A DNA stretch of 64,000 nucleotides, taken from Saturnia japonica. Its lineage: Eukaryota; Arthropoda; Insecta; Lepidoptera; Saturniidae. The stretch covers positions 16,593,327 to 16,657,326 of the forward strand of contig CM065313.1 of NCBI GenBank assembly GCA_033032175.1, read 5' to 3'. Positions 24,340 to 36,759 of the stretch are shown here, piece by piece. Position 1 is the first letter of the stretch, and each line of letters starts with the position of its first letter. Under the pieces are notes generated by a model that saw only the letters and a program-made list of their open reading frames with translations, searched no databases and was not told the DNA's origin. The position numbers and the translations under genes are program-made.

Positions 24340-24740
24340 GAGATAAATACTAGAAATAGAGTCGTACCGTGTAGACTTAGTAAGACTAATAAAAGTTTTT
24401 TGGTAATAGTGTTAGGTTCTATAATAAGATTCTGAAGCACATTACTGATTTACCGGACAACAAATTCAAGGACCATGTCAAGCTGGTTTTACTGCCAAAA
24501 GGTTATTAAAGGGTGGATCATTATGTGAATGATAGTTATGCCTGGAAGTGACAGCCTCTCTGTGCATTCACTAAGTTATTATTATTGTAACTGTTGTATT
24601 AACATTTGTAGAGTTGAGAAAAAAAAAGATCGAGTTTCTTGCCGGTTCTTCTCGACGTTTGGGATGTATTCTGGACCGGCAGTAGTGTTTTGACGTTCAT
24701 AAGTGTCTTGTTAGGGCCTAAATTGAATAAGATTACTTTG
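24340..24740 (+). pseudogene. CR1/Jockey-like LINE: C-terminus and 3'UTR
   Basis: Reading '...DLPDNKFKDHVKLVLLPKGY' (about 24440-24510) matches the minus-strand LINE C-terminus at 38940-39209 ('LPDNKFKNHVKPVLLSKGY') residue for residue in most positions. Upstream 'LSKTNKSFL' is followed by a frameshift. The untranslated part ('ggttcttctcgacgtttggg', 'ggcctaaattgaataagat') ends in 'tttgattttaaag', the same tail as the 38-kb copy in the other orientation. A 5'-truncated, dead insertion. Confidence 0.75.
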
Positions 24741-25617
24741 ATTTTAAAGAGAACATTCACAAAACTTTTAATTTTTTCTCCGAGCAACCTTGATGCTACT
24801 TATAAATTATACTTATAGCATTTATTCTATTATACTAATGTATAATATGCTGATAGTTGATATTCTAACTCAGATAACAAAAATGGTATCATCACCGGTC
24901 GTAGCTGTTATGTTCGCTTGTAAGCCTCTCGATAGCTTTATATATACTACTGGTTGATACTAAAACGAGACAATCCAAAAGATAGTCCAAAAGATATCCC
25001 TACCACCCCGCTTGATTATTCGATACGTAACATCAGCTGATCGTACAACTATGCCGGGTGTAACACCTAGTGTATGGTGGTCGCAATCCAGTCGGATTCT
25101 GCTGTCGTGTCCACTTAGCAAATTATAAAAATAATTATTATTTCTAAATGTACTAAATCAAACAATATTGAATGACGTTCAACAGTACATTTCGTTGGTG
25201 GTATTTATGTTTTGTTACGTCGTATAGCGTCGGAAGCACGCAATGTTATCACAATAAAGATAACACGAGTGACATTTTGCCCTGAAATTATGTCATTGTT
25301 AATCATCACGAATTGATATCAGTCGCCTACATATAATCGACGTAAATAGCGTTTCCCTAACTACGTACTGATTTCTAGTTCCTTATTACCTTCTTTACAA
25401 ATTAGGGCTTTTCGCGAACAAAACTAAAACTGACGTCACGATTCGAAAGTTTCAAGGTACTACTTACTCTCTATAGATACTTCTCTTGAAATCTTATCCA
25501 TTAGTACGAATATAGCATATCAGTTTGTTTACGCATTCCCAGCCCGACTTAAACAAGGATACACCACACCACACCTACTTATTCCAATTACAAATTAATT
25601 AAAAATTTCTAATAAAA
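24741..25617. other. Noncoding sequence
   Basis: Nothing recognised; AT-rich with scattered short repeats. Confidence 0.4.
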
Positions 25618-25947
25618 TCTGTAAAATTAATAAAATTGAAGTGTCTGTTTGTAATGTCAAAATAGCTGTTTACTAAATGCATATGAAAGTATATACGGTA
25701 TACATTAAAAAAAAAACTATTAAAAAAAAAATTTTTGTTCTGTCTTTCTGTCTGTCTGTATGTTTGTTACGGGTAATCTCCGAAACGGTTGGACCGATTT
25801 TGACGGAACTTTCACAGGCAGATAGCTGATGTTTTAAGGTGTAACTTAACGTACTTTTATTTTAGAAAATAATTAGGGTTCCGCGAAAGTAAATAAAAAC
25901 TTGTAGTAGTGAATCAATTGGCAGTAGTCCAAACGCGCACAGCTGGT
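25618..25947 (+). mobile_element. Helitron-like element, family B
   Basis: Starts 'tctgtaaaattaataaaatt' and contains 'aaacggttggaccgatttt', 'tttcacaggcagatagctg' and 'aaggtgtaacttaacgtac'. It ends 'cgcgcacagctggt', that is CTGGT, which fits CTRRT. It has no coding capacity. Confidence 0.75.
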
Positions 25948-26002
25948 CTACACTATGCATCCATATTCTTCTATTTAAATGTTAACATTTCAATTTTAAA
26001 TA

Positions 26003-26026
26003 CAATTATTATTATTATTATTATTC
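26003..26026. repeat. (ATT)n microsatellite
   Basis: Seven to eight consecutive ATT units. Confidence 0.9.
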
Positions 26027-26184
26027 TATAAAGGTCTTTGATCACATCTCACCTGATGTTAAATGACGATGTTGCTCAAGATGATAACAAACTAAGCCTA
26101 ATTGAAGAAATGATTATCAAGTGGAGCTACTGGAATACACCTATAGCAGCTTGGGACGGTGGCAGATTTTCAACTTGAGTGACG

Positions 26185-26296
26185 TAGGCTATAGTTTCAT
26201 CACAGTGTTTTCCTTCACCAAAAGCTCATGTTCATTGCATGGATTTAAACTCACGTCGGTCAACTCGGTGTCCGTATTCGCTACCACTGAGCCATC
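26185..26296 (-). repeat. tRNA-derived SINE (head and body)
   Basis: On the minus strand 'gatggctcagtggtagcg' holds a good A box (tggctcagtgg), and 'gagtttaaatcc' about 40 nt on resembles a mutated B box. After the head, 'ttggtgaaggaaaacactgtg' is the body block, also seen at 36622-36660 and 58693-58725. The head-plus-body order is that of a tRNA-derived SINE. The 63-codon plus-strand frame here is incidental. Confidence 0.65.
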
Positions 26297-26389
26297 ATTG
26301 CTTCAAATATGATAATAATTAATTTTAACTTTTATATTAGAGTTAGCAAAAATTTGAATTAATTACATATTATAATTTTTGAGCGATTA

Positions 26390-26560
26390 CTCAGCCAATG
26401 AGAATCGCGAGGAACGCGGAAACACAGGTGAAAGTAGGTAGAAAGCGACGCTCACAGCGTTTACCTAATCGCAAGAGTGCGGCGCTGTGCGGCGCTGCGC
26501 AGGCGCAGGCTCGATTGCGTCACCGACCGACACGTTACAAATGTGAAAGTCAATGTTACA
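26390..26560. promoter_or_regulatory. CpG-rich patch, possible regulatory DNA
   Basis: Contains 'gtgcggcgctgtgcggcgctg' with 'cgcaggcgcaggc' and 'cacaggtg', in AT-rich surroundings. Two overlapping open frames (26398-26619 and 26477-26662) follow from the composition and show no domain. A promoter or enhancer is possible; no TSS motif could be fixed. Confidence 0.25.
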
Positions 26561-26662
26561 TTACACCGTGCTACAACAACGCAGTTAGACAACTTGCGAA
26601 AAACAAACAAAGTTATTAAAAGGGAGCCAAAAAACTCGACTGCAACAAAAACACTTGACTAA

Positions 26663-27464
26663 AAAAATATTTTTTTCTATTTGTGCTTTCTGTTGGATTC
26701 TCAGAAGTCTTACTTAAATATTATATATATAGCCTATGTCACTCCCACAAATAAGACGAATTTAACCACACCTCGTATACTAAAATCCAACAAGCTGTTA
26801 AGGCTACAGAGCGTGCCAAAGAAATAGATATGCATACATACTTAAGCTCGAAAACATAACCCTTCTTTTTCGCAGTCGGGTAATAACCCATTATTGTCCC
26901 GTTAAAGCAATTTGAAATTCTTAAGTCTACTTCAATTTTTTTTATTATAAAATGGCAACAGTGTTCATCCACAATTCTACCAACGTCACGTGAATAGAAT
27001 ATTTTTCACATTATTCTTGTAATCACCGCCTGACCCATGACGTATTATGCGATACCTAAAAATATCGAGGGACTACCCCAAATATTACAGAGGTGGTAAG
27101 CATGGACGATATCTTTGTATATAATCCATAAAGTCTGCGTTTGCAATACTGAAAGGCAATACTCAATAGACAGTAATATAATTATGGAAGACGGAACAAC
27201 ATTTACCTGCGACTTTATAATTTAATTACTATATAAAATAGCAATAAAACATAACATAACAAATATTTAGAATCAGACTTGTAGTTCTAAAAATATTTCC
27301 CTACAAACACATTCATAAACTTCTATTACATAAAAATCCTTGCAAAATTGTTATTCCCTGAACACTTTTGTAAGCAGCCGACAATATTCGATACTCCATT
27401 ACTGCTTTCGAGAATTTTTACAAACAAATCAAATTGAATTGAATTGAAATTGAATCAAATCAAA
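26663..27464. other. Noncoding sequence
   Basis: No gene recognised. It ends in a run of 'attgaa/atcaa' words (27424-27470), resembling the simple 3' tails of LINEs. Confidence 0.4.
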
Positions 27465-27716
27465 ATAACTACTAAATGTATATGAAAGTATGGAAGGTAA
27501 AACAAAAAAGCTATTATTAAAATTTGTGTCTGTCTCTCTGTCTATTCCGGCTGATCTCCGAAACGGTTTGACCCATTTTGACGGGACTTCCCCTGGCAGA
27601 TAGCTGGTGTTATAAAGCTACTTTTATTAAAAAAAAAAAAAAATAGGGTTCCACGGCAATAATATAAGCGAAAGTAACTTCTGTAGTCCAGACGCGCGAA
27701 GCCGCGGGCACATAGT
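27465..27716 (+). mobile_element. Helitron-like element, family B, 5'-truncated
   Basis: Blocks 'ctgatctccgaaacggttt', 'gacgggacttcccctggcag' and 'gcgcgaagccgcgggcacatagt' match family B. The start motif is missing, and the terminus reads ATAGT instead of CTAGT. Confidence 0.7.
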
Positions 27717-27902
27717 AAAAAATAAAACCCGGTTGAAAAACAATTGGTTCCTTGAAAAGGAAGACAACGAAACTTTGAAATAAAATTGAAATGATCATGA
27801 CAAACACATCGAAGGTTGGAGATTCAGGTCAAAATATTTATAACTTGTTAGCGATTTGCGGAGATTTTGCAATAATAACGCTATTGTTATAAAGCCTTAT
27901 GA

Positions 27903-28136
27903 AGTGTAGTCCGCCTACAATCAACTACGTTAATAACTAAGCTCATATACATCATAGAAATATTAAGCTATAGAGAAGAGATAGGGACTACATTTAGGCA
28001 AACAGTGTGGGACGTCCTTCTCCAAGATGAAGCAGCAATCCACTCCTGGTGGCAGTCTACTAAGGACTTCAAGAGAAGAAAGATAGCCTTGGACATTAGG
28101 AAACATAGCCGTAATCTATATCGCGATTATAAATGA
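27903..28136 (+). other. Unidentified open stretch without ATG
   Basis: Seventy-eight sense codons between stops, with no ATG in frame. The later part ('GTTFRQTVWDVLLQDEAA' and 'SWWQSTKDFKRRK') has protein-like composition, including three Trp and mixed charge, unlike the low-complexity AT-rich frames around it. It could be a decayed transposon exon or a host exon. I cannot assign a family. Confidence 0.25.
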
Positions 28137-28517
28137 ACACATTTTATAAAGTGTATATGCAAACAATAGAGACATATCATTCGAATAGAATTAAATAGAG
28201 CGTGTGGAGAAAGTGGTCGCACATTATCGTAAATGTTTAGAGATAGTGAGTATCTAAGCTAAGTGGGTCGGTGCACAGGCAGTAACTAGCGCAAACTGCT
28301 CTTATCTGCCAACATCGTTCAGTTTGTTTACATACAACACGAATTTACTAATCTAATGAGTCATAACTTTAATATAACACCGTTATTTCTATTCAAATTA
28401 TTCGACGCGCGACACCCATTTTCTGGCTCAGTGTGTGTGCGTTACCTATTTCCTCGCGTTAAAGTTAGATCAATGTATAATTTACTGAGACGGTACAATG
28501 ACATGGTCAATAATTAT

Positions 28518-28840
28518 GGACTTCAAAAGAAAGCTCAGGGTCACTCAAAGGGCATTTAATGGACAGGGCTATGCTTGGAGTTTCTGCATCATAGAGTCAA
28601 AAATGAGGAGATCAAAACATGAACCCAAAGTCGCCGACTAAGATTGCAGAACTGCTAGGTATACATTGCTCGTAGAACACATGGGCGAAGAATTCTCGAG
28701 TGTCGACCACGTCGACCAGCCAAAGGTGCCACGCCGACCTGGTAAATATTGCAGGAAGTCGCTAGATCCAAGCCGCGCAAGACCAGTTGTTGTGGCGATT
28801 TTCGGTGGAGGACTATAAACGTGCGCGAATATCTCATGGC
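28518..28840 (+). pseudogene. RTE-clade LINE, C-terminal relic
   Basis: With frameshifts, the stretch reads 'KRKLRVTQRA', then 'VKNEEIK', 'KVAD', 'ADLVNIAGSRWIQAAQDQ' and 'LLWRF'. These are in the order found at the C-terminus of RTE endonuclease-reverse transcriptases (compare 'KVTQRAMERAMLGISLRDRI' in the relic at 51858-53015). Only the last part survives, on the plus strand, and it is disrupted in several places. Confidence 0.7.
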
Positions 28841-31800
28841 ATGAATGGTAGATTGGGTAACTTCCTTTATTATTATCTAAAATATTTTACGTTTAGAAGT
28901 TTTATAATGCGTAAATTTATTACATGATAATAAAAATAATGATAATAATATAATTACAAGGCTTGGTTCCTTGTGCGTTGATTCGTTACATCATTGATTT
29001 ATGTGTACAAAAGACCTCGTGGATGAACCAGGAAATGCTGGCTTGGTGTGATTACAGAAGTGCGAGATAAAACTGAGAAGACTAAAAAGGAAGAAGTAAC
29101 GCCAGTTAGAAAAATATATCAAAATATTAAGCTTTGTTAATTACAATGTTTATATTTATCGGCATTTTTAATCTTACGATTGAGGCTAATTTGAATAATA
29201 TAGGTCTGCACAAAAAATTTACACAATTCATATTTGACTTCGTAAGTATACCAAAAACGAAGGAGTAAAAGCATCTTTAGGAACGATATACATCGTAACA
29301 ATAGTAGAACACTTTATCAAGACAATCCTTGACCCAAAATGCTTACAAGTGTCGATAACAACAAACTGTCCTACTTTTGAGGAACGTAATAAATTACTTC
29401 TAAAAACGTTACGATACGGATTCTCATAACATATTTACTTATGTATATATCTTTTATGGATTAGCTTATTGAAAACACTGTTTATACATTTTGTTATCCT
29501 AACACCGCTGAAAGCGATTAAGTAAGAATTTATAAACAATTTATTTATATAAAGGTCAATTTAATGTGAATAACGAGGGTCTTCCTCATACTGCTACTGG
29601 CATATACGAGTAGGAAACGACGACAGAGAACGCGCCTTGACCCACTTTGTACCACTATAGTAACTGTACGTATCCACAACATCAGGTATCTCGCAACCAC
29701 ATCTCCAAGATACCATCGCTTCAAACAATTCGAAATATAATAGAAACCTGAATTAAGGTTTACACTAACTGAAGCGAATATATTATTGTAATCTTCAGAC
29801 AATGACCGTGAAATACCATAATTGATGACGAAAATTTATCTCTGTTGCTTAGACAAATAATGTAAACAAACGATACGTAATTCGCATCTCGCTAGGGATA
29901 TTTTCTTAAGTTATATTATAGTTTACAGATTTATATTGTCAGATTGCTGAATTATAAAAACACGACATAATCTGAACTTACTAGACGCATAACTTGTCTG
30001 CGATATCATATGCTCAATGTATTTATTACATTTACCTAAATAATAAATAAAACAGCCAATAATCATGAATATATATTTAAATAGTTTTCTATCAGTGAAA
30101 TAATTTGTAGAATCAGGTCAGTAGTTCCAGAGATTGCCTCCTACATACATATTCACAAGCTTTACCTCCTTATAATAGTGATATATCTTAAATTATTAAA
30201 AAGCGGGTAAAAACTATTTTGTTCATGAGAAAAAAAAAAACCGAAAAAATGGAAATGTTACTCAACTGCAACTCATCTGTCATGTCAGACGACGAGCACG
30301 GATGAAAGAGTAGACGCAAATTTAAATAAACATACCTACATCGTAAAATGTCATCCGAGTTCTAAATTTAGTGAACTTGCACACGAGGTCGAGTAGCAGC
30401 GCGTCAGTCAATTATCAAATATGGCGCTCACATATTCGCGATCCCGATATCTCATTAAATTTTACAGCCTTGCTCAACAATTCACAACTTATAACACGAC
30501 GGGTAATTTATACACGTAACGAATAGAATCAGAAGGCCAATAAAGCAAGCGAGCGTGTGAATTCCTCGAACACAATTGCACATGCCTGCACTCTCTGCGA
30601 ACAAGTTACACCGAGACAAGAAGTCCAAGCTGTGTATCATTTATCGCACGAGTTCTGACCGCTTTATATGACTACCTAGCTTTATAACGTATAAAAGATT
30701 TGGCTTCTCAATCTAAACATAAAAATACGTTTGTCTACCGCTGACCTAATTTCTACTGTCTTTCGAGATAAAATTTCATATAAAATTTAGTAACTGTACA
30801 TCTCTCAGTTTGATCCGTTAAAAGATTCATATTTTGATTCATTTTTTTTTCGTTCATCTTAATAAATATATTTTAAAAAATTACAATTAAATTACTCACA
30901 ATAGCCATTTAGCTAAAGAGATTCCGAGTAGGTAGCAATCCGATAATGACACAAATCACTTTTTGTAGAGCATCCAATCCGAGTGTCGCGACTAGAGCTC
31001 ACACTTCACTTTATTGTAAATTGTACGTCCAGTTGCACACACAAATTCCACTAAGAGTTTCTACAATAATAGTTATAAAATAAATAAGATTACATAAAAC
31101 CACACACACACCGTATCTGGGTTCACACCCAGTTCCAAGTAGGTACCTGTAACAAGACAAAGCGGTAGTAAGTTTTATGGGTTTAAGATGATAATCACGA
31201 AACATGAACGGGCACTGTTGAATATAAAAGTAGACGATAAGGCACGCGCTACTTACTTACTTCAATTGAGTTTGTTTTTAAATGAGCACAAAATTAACTA
31301 TGACGTAAAGAAGTATGTTGGGACGGATCACAAAACGCACAAACGATCCGACGACCAAACGCTGACTGACTGCCGACTGGCGCAATGGGGGATTCGGGTG
31401 GGAGGGAGGGGGAGGCAGACGGAGGACAGCGAGGGAGGGAGAGCGTCTGGTTGACTAGTTGGTCGACCTATTGGCTCGGCTCACACAAACACATTTAAAC
31501 AACAGCAATGTCAGAACGTAGATTATAGGCTAACGCTGAAGGCTCTTTTTGTGACACGAACCGTCGAGGCTGATAGAATTTTTGTCCTTAAGATTAATAT
31601 TAGCCGTTATTTGATAATCTGCCTTTACAGAGTGTAAGTGATAAATGGATGGATTTGAGATCCATCCATCCGAGATGTGATACGCAACCTTCAGAGAATC
31701 TCATGGCCGTTCTTCCAAGCGTAAAACGATATGATATATTGTTTCTTTAAACAATGTTTAAGCGATATACGATTGTCTCGATAATCAAACAAAGACTTTG

Positions 31801-33996
31801 GTTATATTAAACCGAAGTAAATAAAAAGTGTAGATAAGAATAACCATCCACAACTATCGTCGTCGATACATATGAAGGAAACACCTCGACGAACTAGTTA
31901 TAATTTACAATAGATAAGGAATTGTATAAATAGAATGATAGAGCAAAAAACGCAAGGAACAGTAAAAACCGAACAAAAGAGTAAGTGGAGATAATAATAT
32001 CATATACCTTTGCTTCGAGCATAGAAAAAATTGCTAGACGACAATTTTTGAGAGAGCAAAAATACAATCATAACATTAGACGATTTGTCGTAAATTAGAG
32101 TGCTCGTAATCTAGCTTGTCTGACTTCGTACTCGTACCCGTATCCTCAATTTCAATCATTTACGAATTCGTTTCGAATACTCTAAATATGTATTATTCCA
32201 TTTCTAACTTAAGATGATTTGAATTAATTTAACTGAGAATTTTAAACTGTTTTCACCACTTTAAGGATTTTTTTTCCAAAATCAATTTCACATTTGTCTT
32301 GATTTTAACCAAAACCCTAACTTTATGAATGAACACTAATTAAGCTAAAATTAATTTCCGTCGCCATAAAACTTACGAAGAGTCTTTTCTTTGATCCTTT
32401 AAATAATTAATATTGTATATCCAATACAATTAACTTCAATTGACCTAAATTGCAATTTTCATATCACAAAATTAAAACATAACAATTCATATTCAACATA
32501 ATAACATATTAATTAATTTCTAAATATGAAGATTTGGATCTTAATTTAGCTAAATTATCTTACAACAATTTTACCGCCATAGTCTTTTCACTTAGAGTAG
32601 GTACTATATGATGCATTGTCATCGGAATTGAACCGTAATGTAAAAATTCAAATACTTAAAATAAGAAGAAGTGGGTTCTAATTCAGCTTACAAGATTTGA
32701 CCTAAATAAACAAACAAACGTTTACACGGTTTAAATAATAGCTTGTGAAAATAACCGCCTGCGACTTTGTTCACGTTCAAAAGAATCGGGCCAATAATTC
32801 CAGAGATTACTTCCTATAAATTCGCAAACCTTTGTGCCCTTTATCTTATAATTGGCCCGTCAGACGTTCTGCTTTTACGGTAGTTAGTGGGTCGACCGCA
32901 GCGCCACCTATCGGATGCTAAGGCACCGGCCATTCGCAACGTGTTGCCTGCGAGCATGCCTACACAAATGACAAACCAGTTTGTATTATTGATCAAAGAG
33001 TTCGCGCAAGTAAGAGCGTGCGTATGGACGGTAGGACGGTAGATCGCGCAGGTGGTATGCGCAAACGTTGCCATGCTTAAGATTTGCCTGCGAGTTTACT
33101 CTCGGAACATTATGTTCTGTGGTTTATACAGTTCAGTTTGTAAGAGCTTACCTGCACGTATGGCCACTGTACGGTGTTCTTTTTTTTTTGTACACAGTCA
33201 TGACTTCGAAGGCAAGACGGTGCGTGTAGCCAGGGCCTAACATAGCTATGAATTATGAACCATCGTCTCGATAAAACAAATATATTTCTGTGAATATGCG
33301 CTCCAACGTTGAAGTCTTTCAGAAGCTACACGATCACTAACAGACGAAACCTAAACTTCCATTGTCATAAATGAGAAAAATAGTAAACCAATACGCAATA
33401 AAAAATAACTAGGTAGGTACTACAAATTCGACAAACAAATATTTAAAAAAATTGTATCGAGAAATAGATCATATTTTACCTAACAAATAATACAGTTTAA
33501 ATGTAGTTTTTGTATGGAAATGTAAGAAAAAAGAGAGTCTACCGTACCGTAAGTCCAAGGACTACACGTATATAAAGATAGATAAGTATACAGAACACAG
33601 ATTATACATAAACTACCTACTATCTAAACACATTAATGATGAATGTGAAATGGTTGCATCCTATGACTTCTTAATTAAAGTTTAATAGTAATAGAACTAT
33701 TTGTTGAGACTATCGATTTACTCCATTTAAATGTTTGAATTGATTATCTTTTTAAAATGTCAGACAATGTCGATGAATAAATTATGTTTGCTAACAAGGT
33801 TGAAAACCCATTAAAGACCTAATAATAACGACGTTTATCAACAAGATATACCCGTAGCTCGTAGCGATGTCAACACACACGGTAAACGAAGACCGGTCTT
33901 TATAATTTAACATGAAACTAATGAGCTCTTCAAAATATAATATAAATAGCTCCAGCAATAATGTTCTATGTATATTCGATATACTATAGTTATCGA
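28841..33996. other. Long noncoding stretch, no gene recognised
   Basis: About 5 kb of mostly unique AT-rich DNA. The fragments near 30107-30185 and 32785-32850 ('gtagttccagagattgcctcc', 'ataattccagagattacttc') resemble the reversed 5' part of family A Helitrons and are probably decayed pieces. A purine-rich G stretch lies at 31388-31450. No open frame has recognisable content. Confidence 0.45.
32899..32911. promoter_or_regulatory. CTCF-like motif (weak)
   Basis: 'cagcgccacctat', reverse complement 'ataggtggcgctg', fits the core AGGTGGCGC of insect CTCF sites. A single short match; chance is not excluded. Confidence 0.15.
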
Positions 33997-34150
33997 TTTT
34001 TTTTTTCTATCTGACTAAGCTGTTAGCCATAAGGGCCCTAGAGCCTCGGACGGCTTTTAAAGCTTCACTGGACTTGGGGGCGAGCGCTTAAGGCATTCAG
34101 CCGCGAAAGCGGCCTAACCTTGGCTTGGGCTGTTGCCGTAGTTGCAAATA
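33997..34150 (-). repeat. Short retroposon R1, minus-strand copy
   Basis: Read on the minus strand it runs from 'caactacggcaacagcccaa' through 'gcgctcgcccccaagtcc' to '...cttatggctaacagcttag' and an A-tail (the T run at 33997-34006). It is near full length. I found no convincing target-site duplication. Confidence 0.75.
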
Positions 34151-34464
34151 AGTCACGAACTGGCTAATTCGATATTCGTTTAACTAACCAATGATATTTT
34201 ATAAGTACATACGATATTGACTCTGTTTACATGCCATCGTGAATGTTGGGCAATTGCCCTCAGTTCACTTTCGATTTGATACCGGCGCGGGCGTGAACGA
34301 GAAGAAACTTTTATCCTTTTTGACAACAGTATTCGCCTCGCTGTGATTTCCTATCTCTTTTGTTTTAACATGCTGATAACAAGATTTGTAACGTTTTCAA
34401 ATTGCATTTCATTTCAATTGCGTCTAATTTTAAAACGTTATTGTAAATAGCTTTATTTTTATTT
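34151..34464. other. Noncoding sequence
   Basis: Nothing recognised. Confidence 0.4.
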
Positions 34465-34777
34465 ACTAACTGTGCCCACACGGTTCAGCCGTTATAAAAA
34501 ATTTCGACCAACTTTCTATCGCGCCACCGTTGCACCTCCAACACACCAAGTGCCTAGTAGCCTATTGTTGTTCCCACTTCCCTTATTTACCCAGCTTTCT
34601 AGATTGCTTGACGATCATAGTTACGACTTCACTACTTATGTAGCGTCAAATTATTTATAACCTTCCTCAATAAAAAATCTATAAGAATTTCTCTGATCTG
34701 ACTGGTAGTTTCAAAGATTAGTGCGTGCAAACAATCAAATAAAAGCAACTCTTGAGCTTTACAATATTAGTGTGTAG
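34465..34777 (-). mobile_element. Helitron-like element, family A, minus strand
   Basis: The left end 'actaactgtgcccacacggtt' is the reversed CTRRT terminus (here ...GTTAGT). The right end 'cttgagctttacaatattag' then 'tgtgta' is the reversed family A start. It is short (about 310 bp) because of internal loss. The 62-codon frame within it is incidental. Confidence 0.65.
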
Positions 34778-35003
34778 TGTGTATACATAACATCGAATAA
34801 CGCCCCCACGTATTTTAAGCTTATAAAAAATTATTATTTGGTTTTTGATAAATATCTATCACGATCTACCTATAAAGATAAAAATCTAAAATTCTACATA
34901 ATCTGATAAATATAGCAACTTTTTCATTCCTTCAGAAATTTTTACTGCTTTAAAGATTCATTGATTTCTTTACGATGTTTCTGTTATCATATGTTATAAT
35001 TTG

Positions 35004-35090
35004 GTATAAAGCGGGTAGGACGATGATTAATTTGATATAAAGCGGGTAGGACGGCGATTATTTTGATATGAAAGCGGGTAGGTCGAGCCT
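35004..35090 (+). repeat. 31-bp minisatellite, three units
   Basis: 'gatataaagcgggtagga' plus 'cgatgatta'-type filler is repeated three times; 'gcgggtagg' starts at 35011, 35042 and 35074 (periods 31 and 32). Confidence 0.85.
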
Positions 35091-35723
35091 TGAGGGATTC
35101 ATTCTTGAAAGTAACCTCTTAGACAACGATACTCTGTCTGAATAAACCACGAATATTAAACTATTAGACTATTATTCTACAAGACTCACAAGTTTTAACA
35201 CATATATAATTAGAGTGTAAATAAATAATAACATCATTTGTCTAAAGGTCAACTAATGAAATACTTGAAACTCATTAGAACATAATTCGTTTTTAATAAA
35301 TATACTGTTGATAATGTTAATGTATCGGTACTCTAGTAAACGTCATTCTTGTTGTTTGTTCCGTCCGTAAAATGATACAAAGGATCACTTTCTTGTCCGT
35401 CTGTGTGTGTGTCACGGCCCTTTTTCTTGAAATTAAATTGATATATAGTTGAAATGTTACACGTCGGAAATGTCGGAGAATGTTGGGATAATAAACAAAT
35501 AATATTTATATAAGATACGGAACCCTCAGGAAGCGAGTTCTATTCGATATTTTTATATCGAATATAATTGAATTTGTTTTACCTAAAATATCCATTAGTG
35601 AGATTTACATGTACAATAAATTTATAATATCTGGGCTAAAAAGATTTGTTCAATGACCCGCAAAAAAAGTCTCGGAAAGCAAAACTTTATCCAAATACAA
35701 CATTTTATCCATATCCTTATAAT

Positions 35724-35975
35724 AATCGTAACAAATAACTGTGGTTTTTTGATAACACCGAAACGTTAAAAAATATTGTTTAAAAAGTTTGAACTGAAAA
35801 ATTAAACAATCGTAACAAATAACTGTGGTTTTTTGATAACACCGAAACGTTAAAAAATATTGTTTAAAAAGTTTGAACTGAAAAATTAAACAATCGTAAC
35901 AAATAACTGTGGTTTTTTGATAACACCGAACTGTTAAAAAATATTGTTTAAAAAGTTTGAACTGAAAAATTAAAC
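35724..35975 (+). repeat. 84-bp tandem repeat, three units
   Basis: Three successive, almost identical 84-bp units, each beginning 'aatcgtaacaaataactgtg' and ending 'gaactgaaaaattaaac'. The core 'cgtaac' recurs at 35727, 35811 and 35895. Only single-base changes were seen (e.g. 'gaactgtt' for 'gaaacgtt' in the third). Confidence 0.95.
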
Positions 35976-36079
35976 ATTTGAAATTTGGAACAAATGGTAA
36001 AAAACAAGCAAAATATCATTCACTTGAAATGTTAACGACATTTGTTTCGTATGATCTTTGTAAATGTTATTTATTTATC

Positions 36080-36380
36080 CTCACGCTGCGCCGCGCCGCG
36101 CCGCGCTGTCGTACTGTGTTCTCCGTACGTCTGCGCATCGACCATAAATAAAAATAAATAGGTATAATGTGGATAATCTTCGTGGGGGTAACGTACTTGT
36201 TTGGTCTACATCCTTCTCGCTCGCACCACACCGATCGAGTTCTTTTTCTCGTGCTTACGACGAGCCAAGTCATCGCCTTGCTAGTTTTTTTTTTATAAAT
36301 GGCGGCGGTGTTATTCCTCGTGGCAGAACTGACGGGAGCTTTCACTCGTGGTATCGTCACAATTTGCAACGTTGATCGAT
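36080..36380. promoter_or_regulatory. GC-rich patch with CGCCG run
   Basis: 'gcgccgcgccgcgccgcgctg' starts near 36090, and 'ggcggcggtg' and 'ctcgctcgcacc' follow. Open frames on both strands here are products of base composition. It may mark a promoter, but nothing downstream codes for a protein I can see. Confidence 0.2.
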
Positions 36381-36621
36381 TGCGAAATATTTGTTGATAA
36401 TAACTTCACTATGTTACAATCACTTTTACAGCTTAAATGCTTTTTTATAACAGTTTGATAGCGTTTAGTGCAATTTTAAAGTTTACACATTAACGGACCT
36501 TGGTCAATTAATGGATTAGTGTCAAATGTGCAGATTTTCGGCATGTTTAAGTCATACCTATTATGTTTTGTTTAATTAACGCTTAAATTTTTTTAAGCAA
36601 AAGACATGAAATGAGCCTTTG

Positions 36622-36660
36622 ATTTCGGTGAAGGAAAACATCGTGATGAAAACATAGTAT
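36622..36660 (+). repeat. SINE body fragment
   Basis: 'ttcggtgaaggaaaacatcg' and 'tgatgaaaac' match the body of the tRNA-derived SINE at 26185-26296. Confidence 0.5.
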
Positions 36661-36759
36661 GAAGGTGGGGCATTTTCTAATGCCTGCCTGGCTAGCTACC
36701 ACCCTCGAGGTGAAAATCTGTCACTAAGCACCTATACAAACCTATCGGTGAGTTCCGAC

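Noticed and set aside
31188..31454. 88-codon ORF with Gly/Arg-rich end
   Set aside because: The end is a purine-rich simple stretch and the rest has no family features.
35724..35975. CRISPR-like array
   Set aside because: The units are contiguous 84-bp repeats without variable spacers, in an animal genome.
36067..36375. Overlapping ORFs of 100 and 68 codons on opposite strands
   Set aside because: Both arise from the GC-rich composition with few stop codons; no domain.
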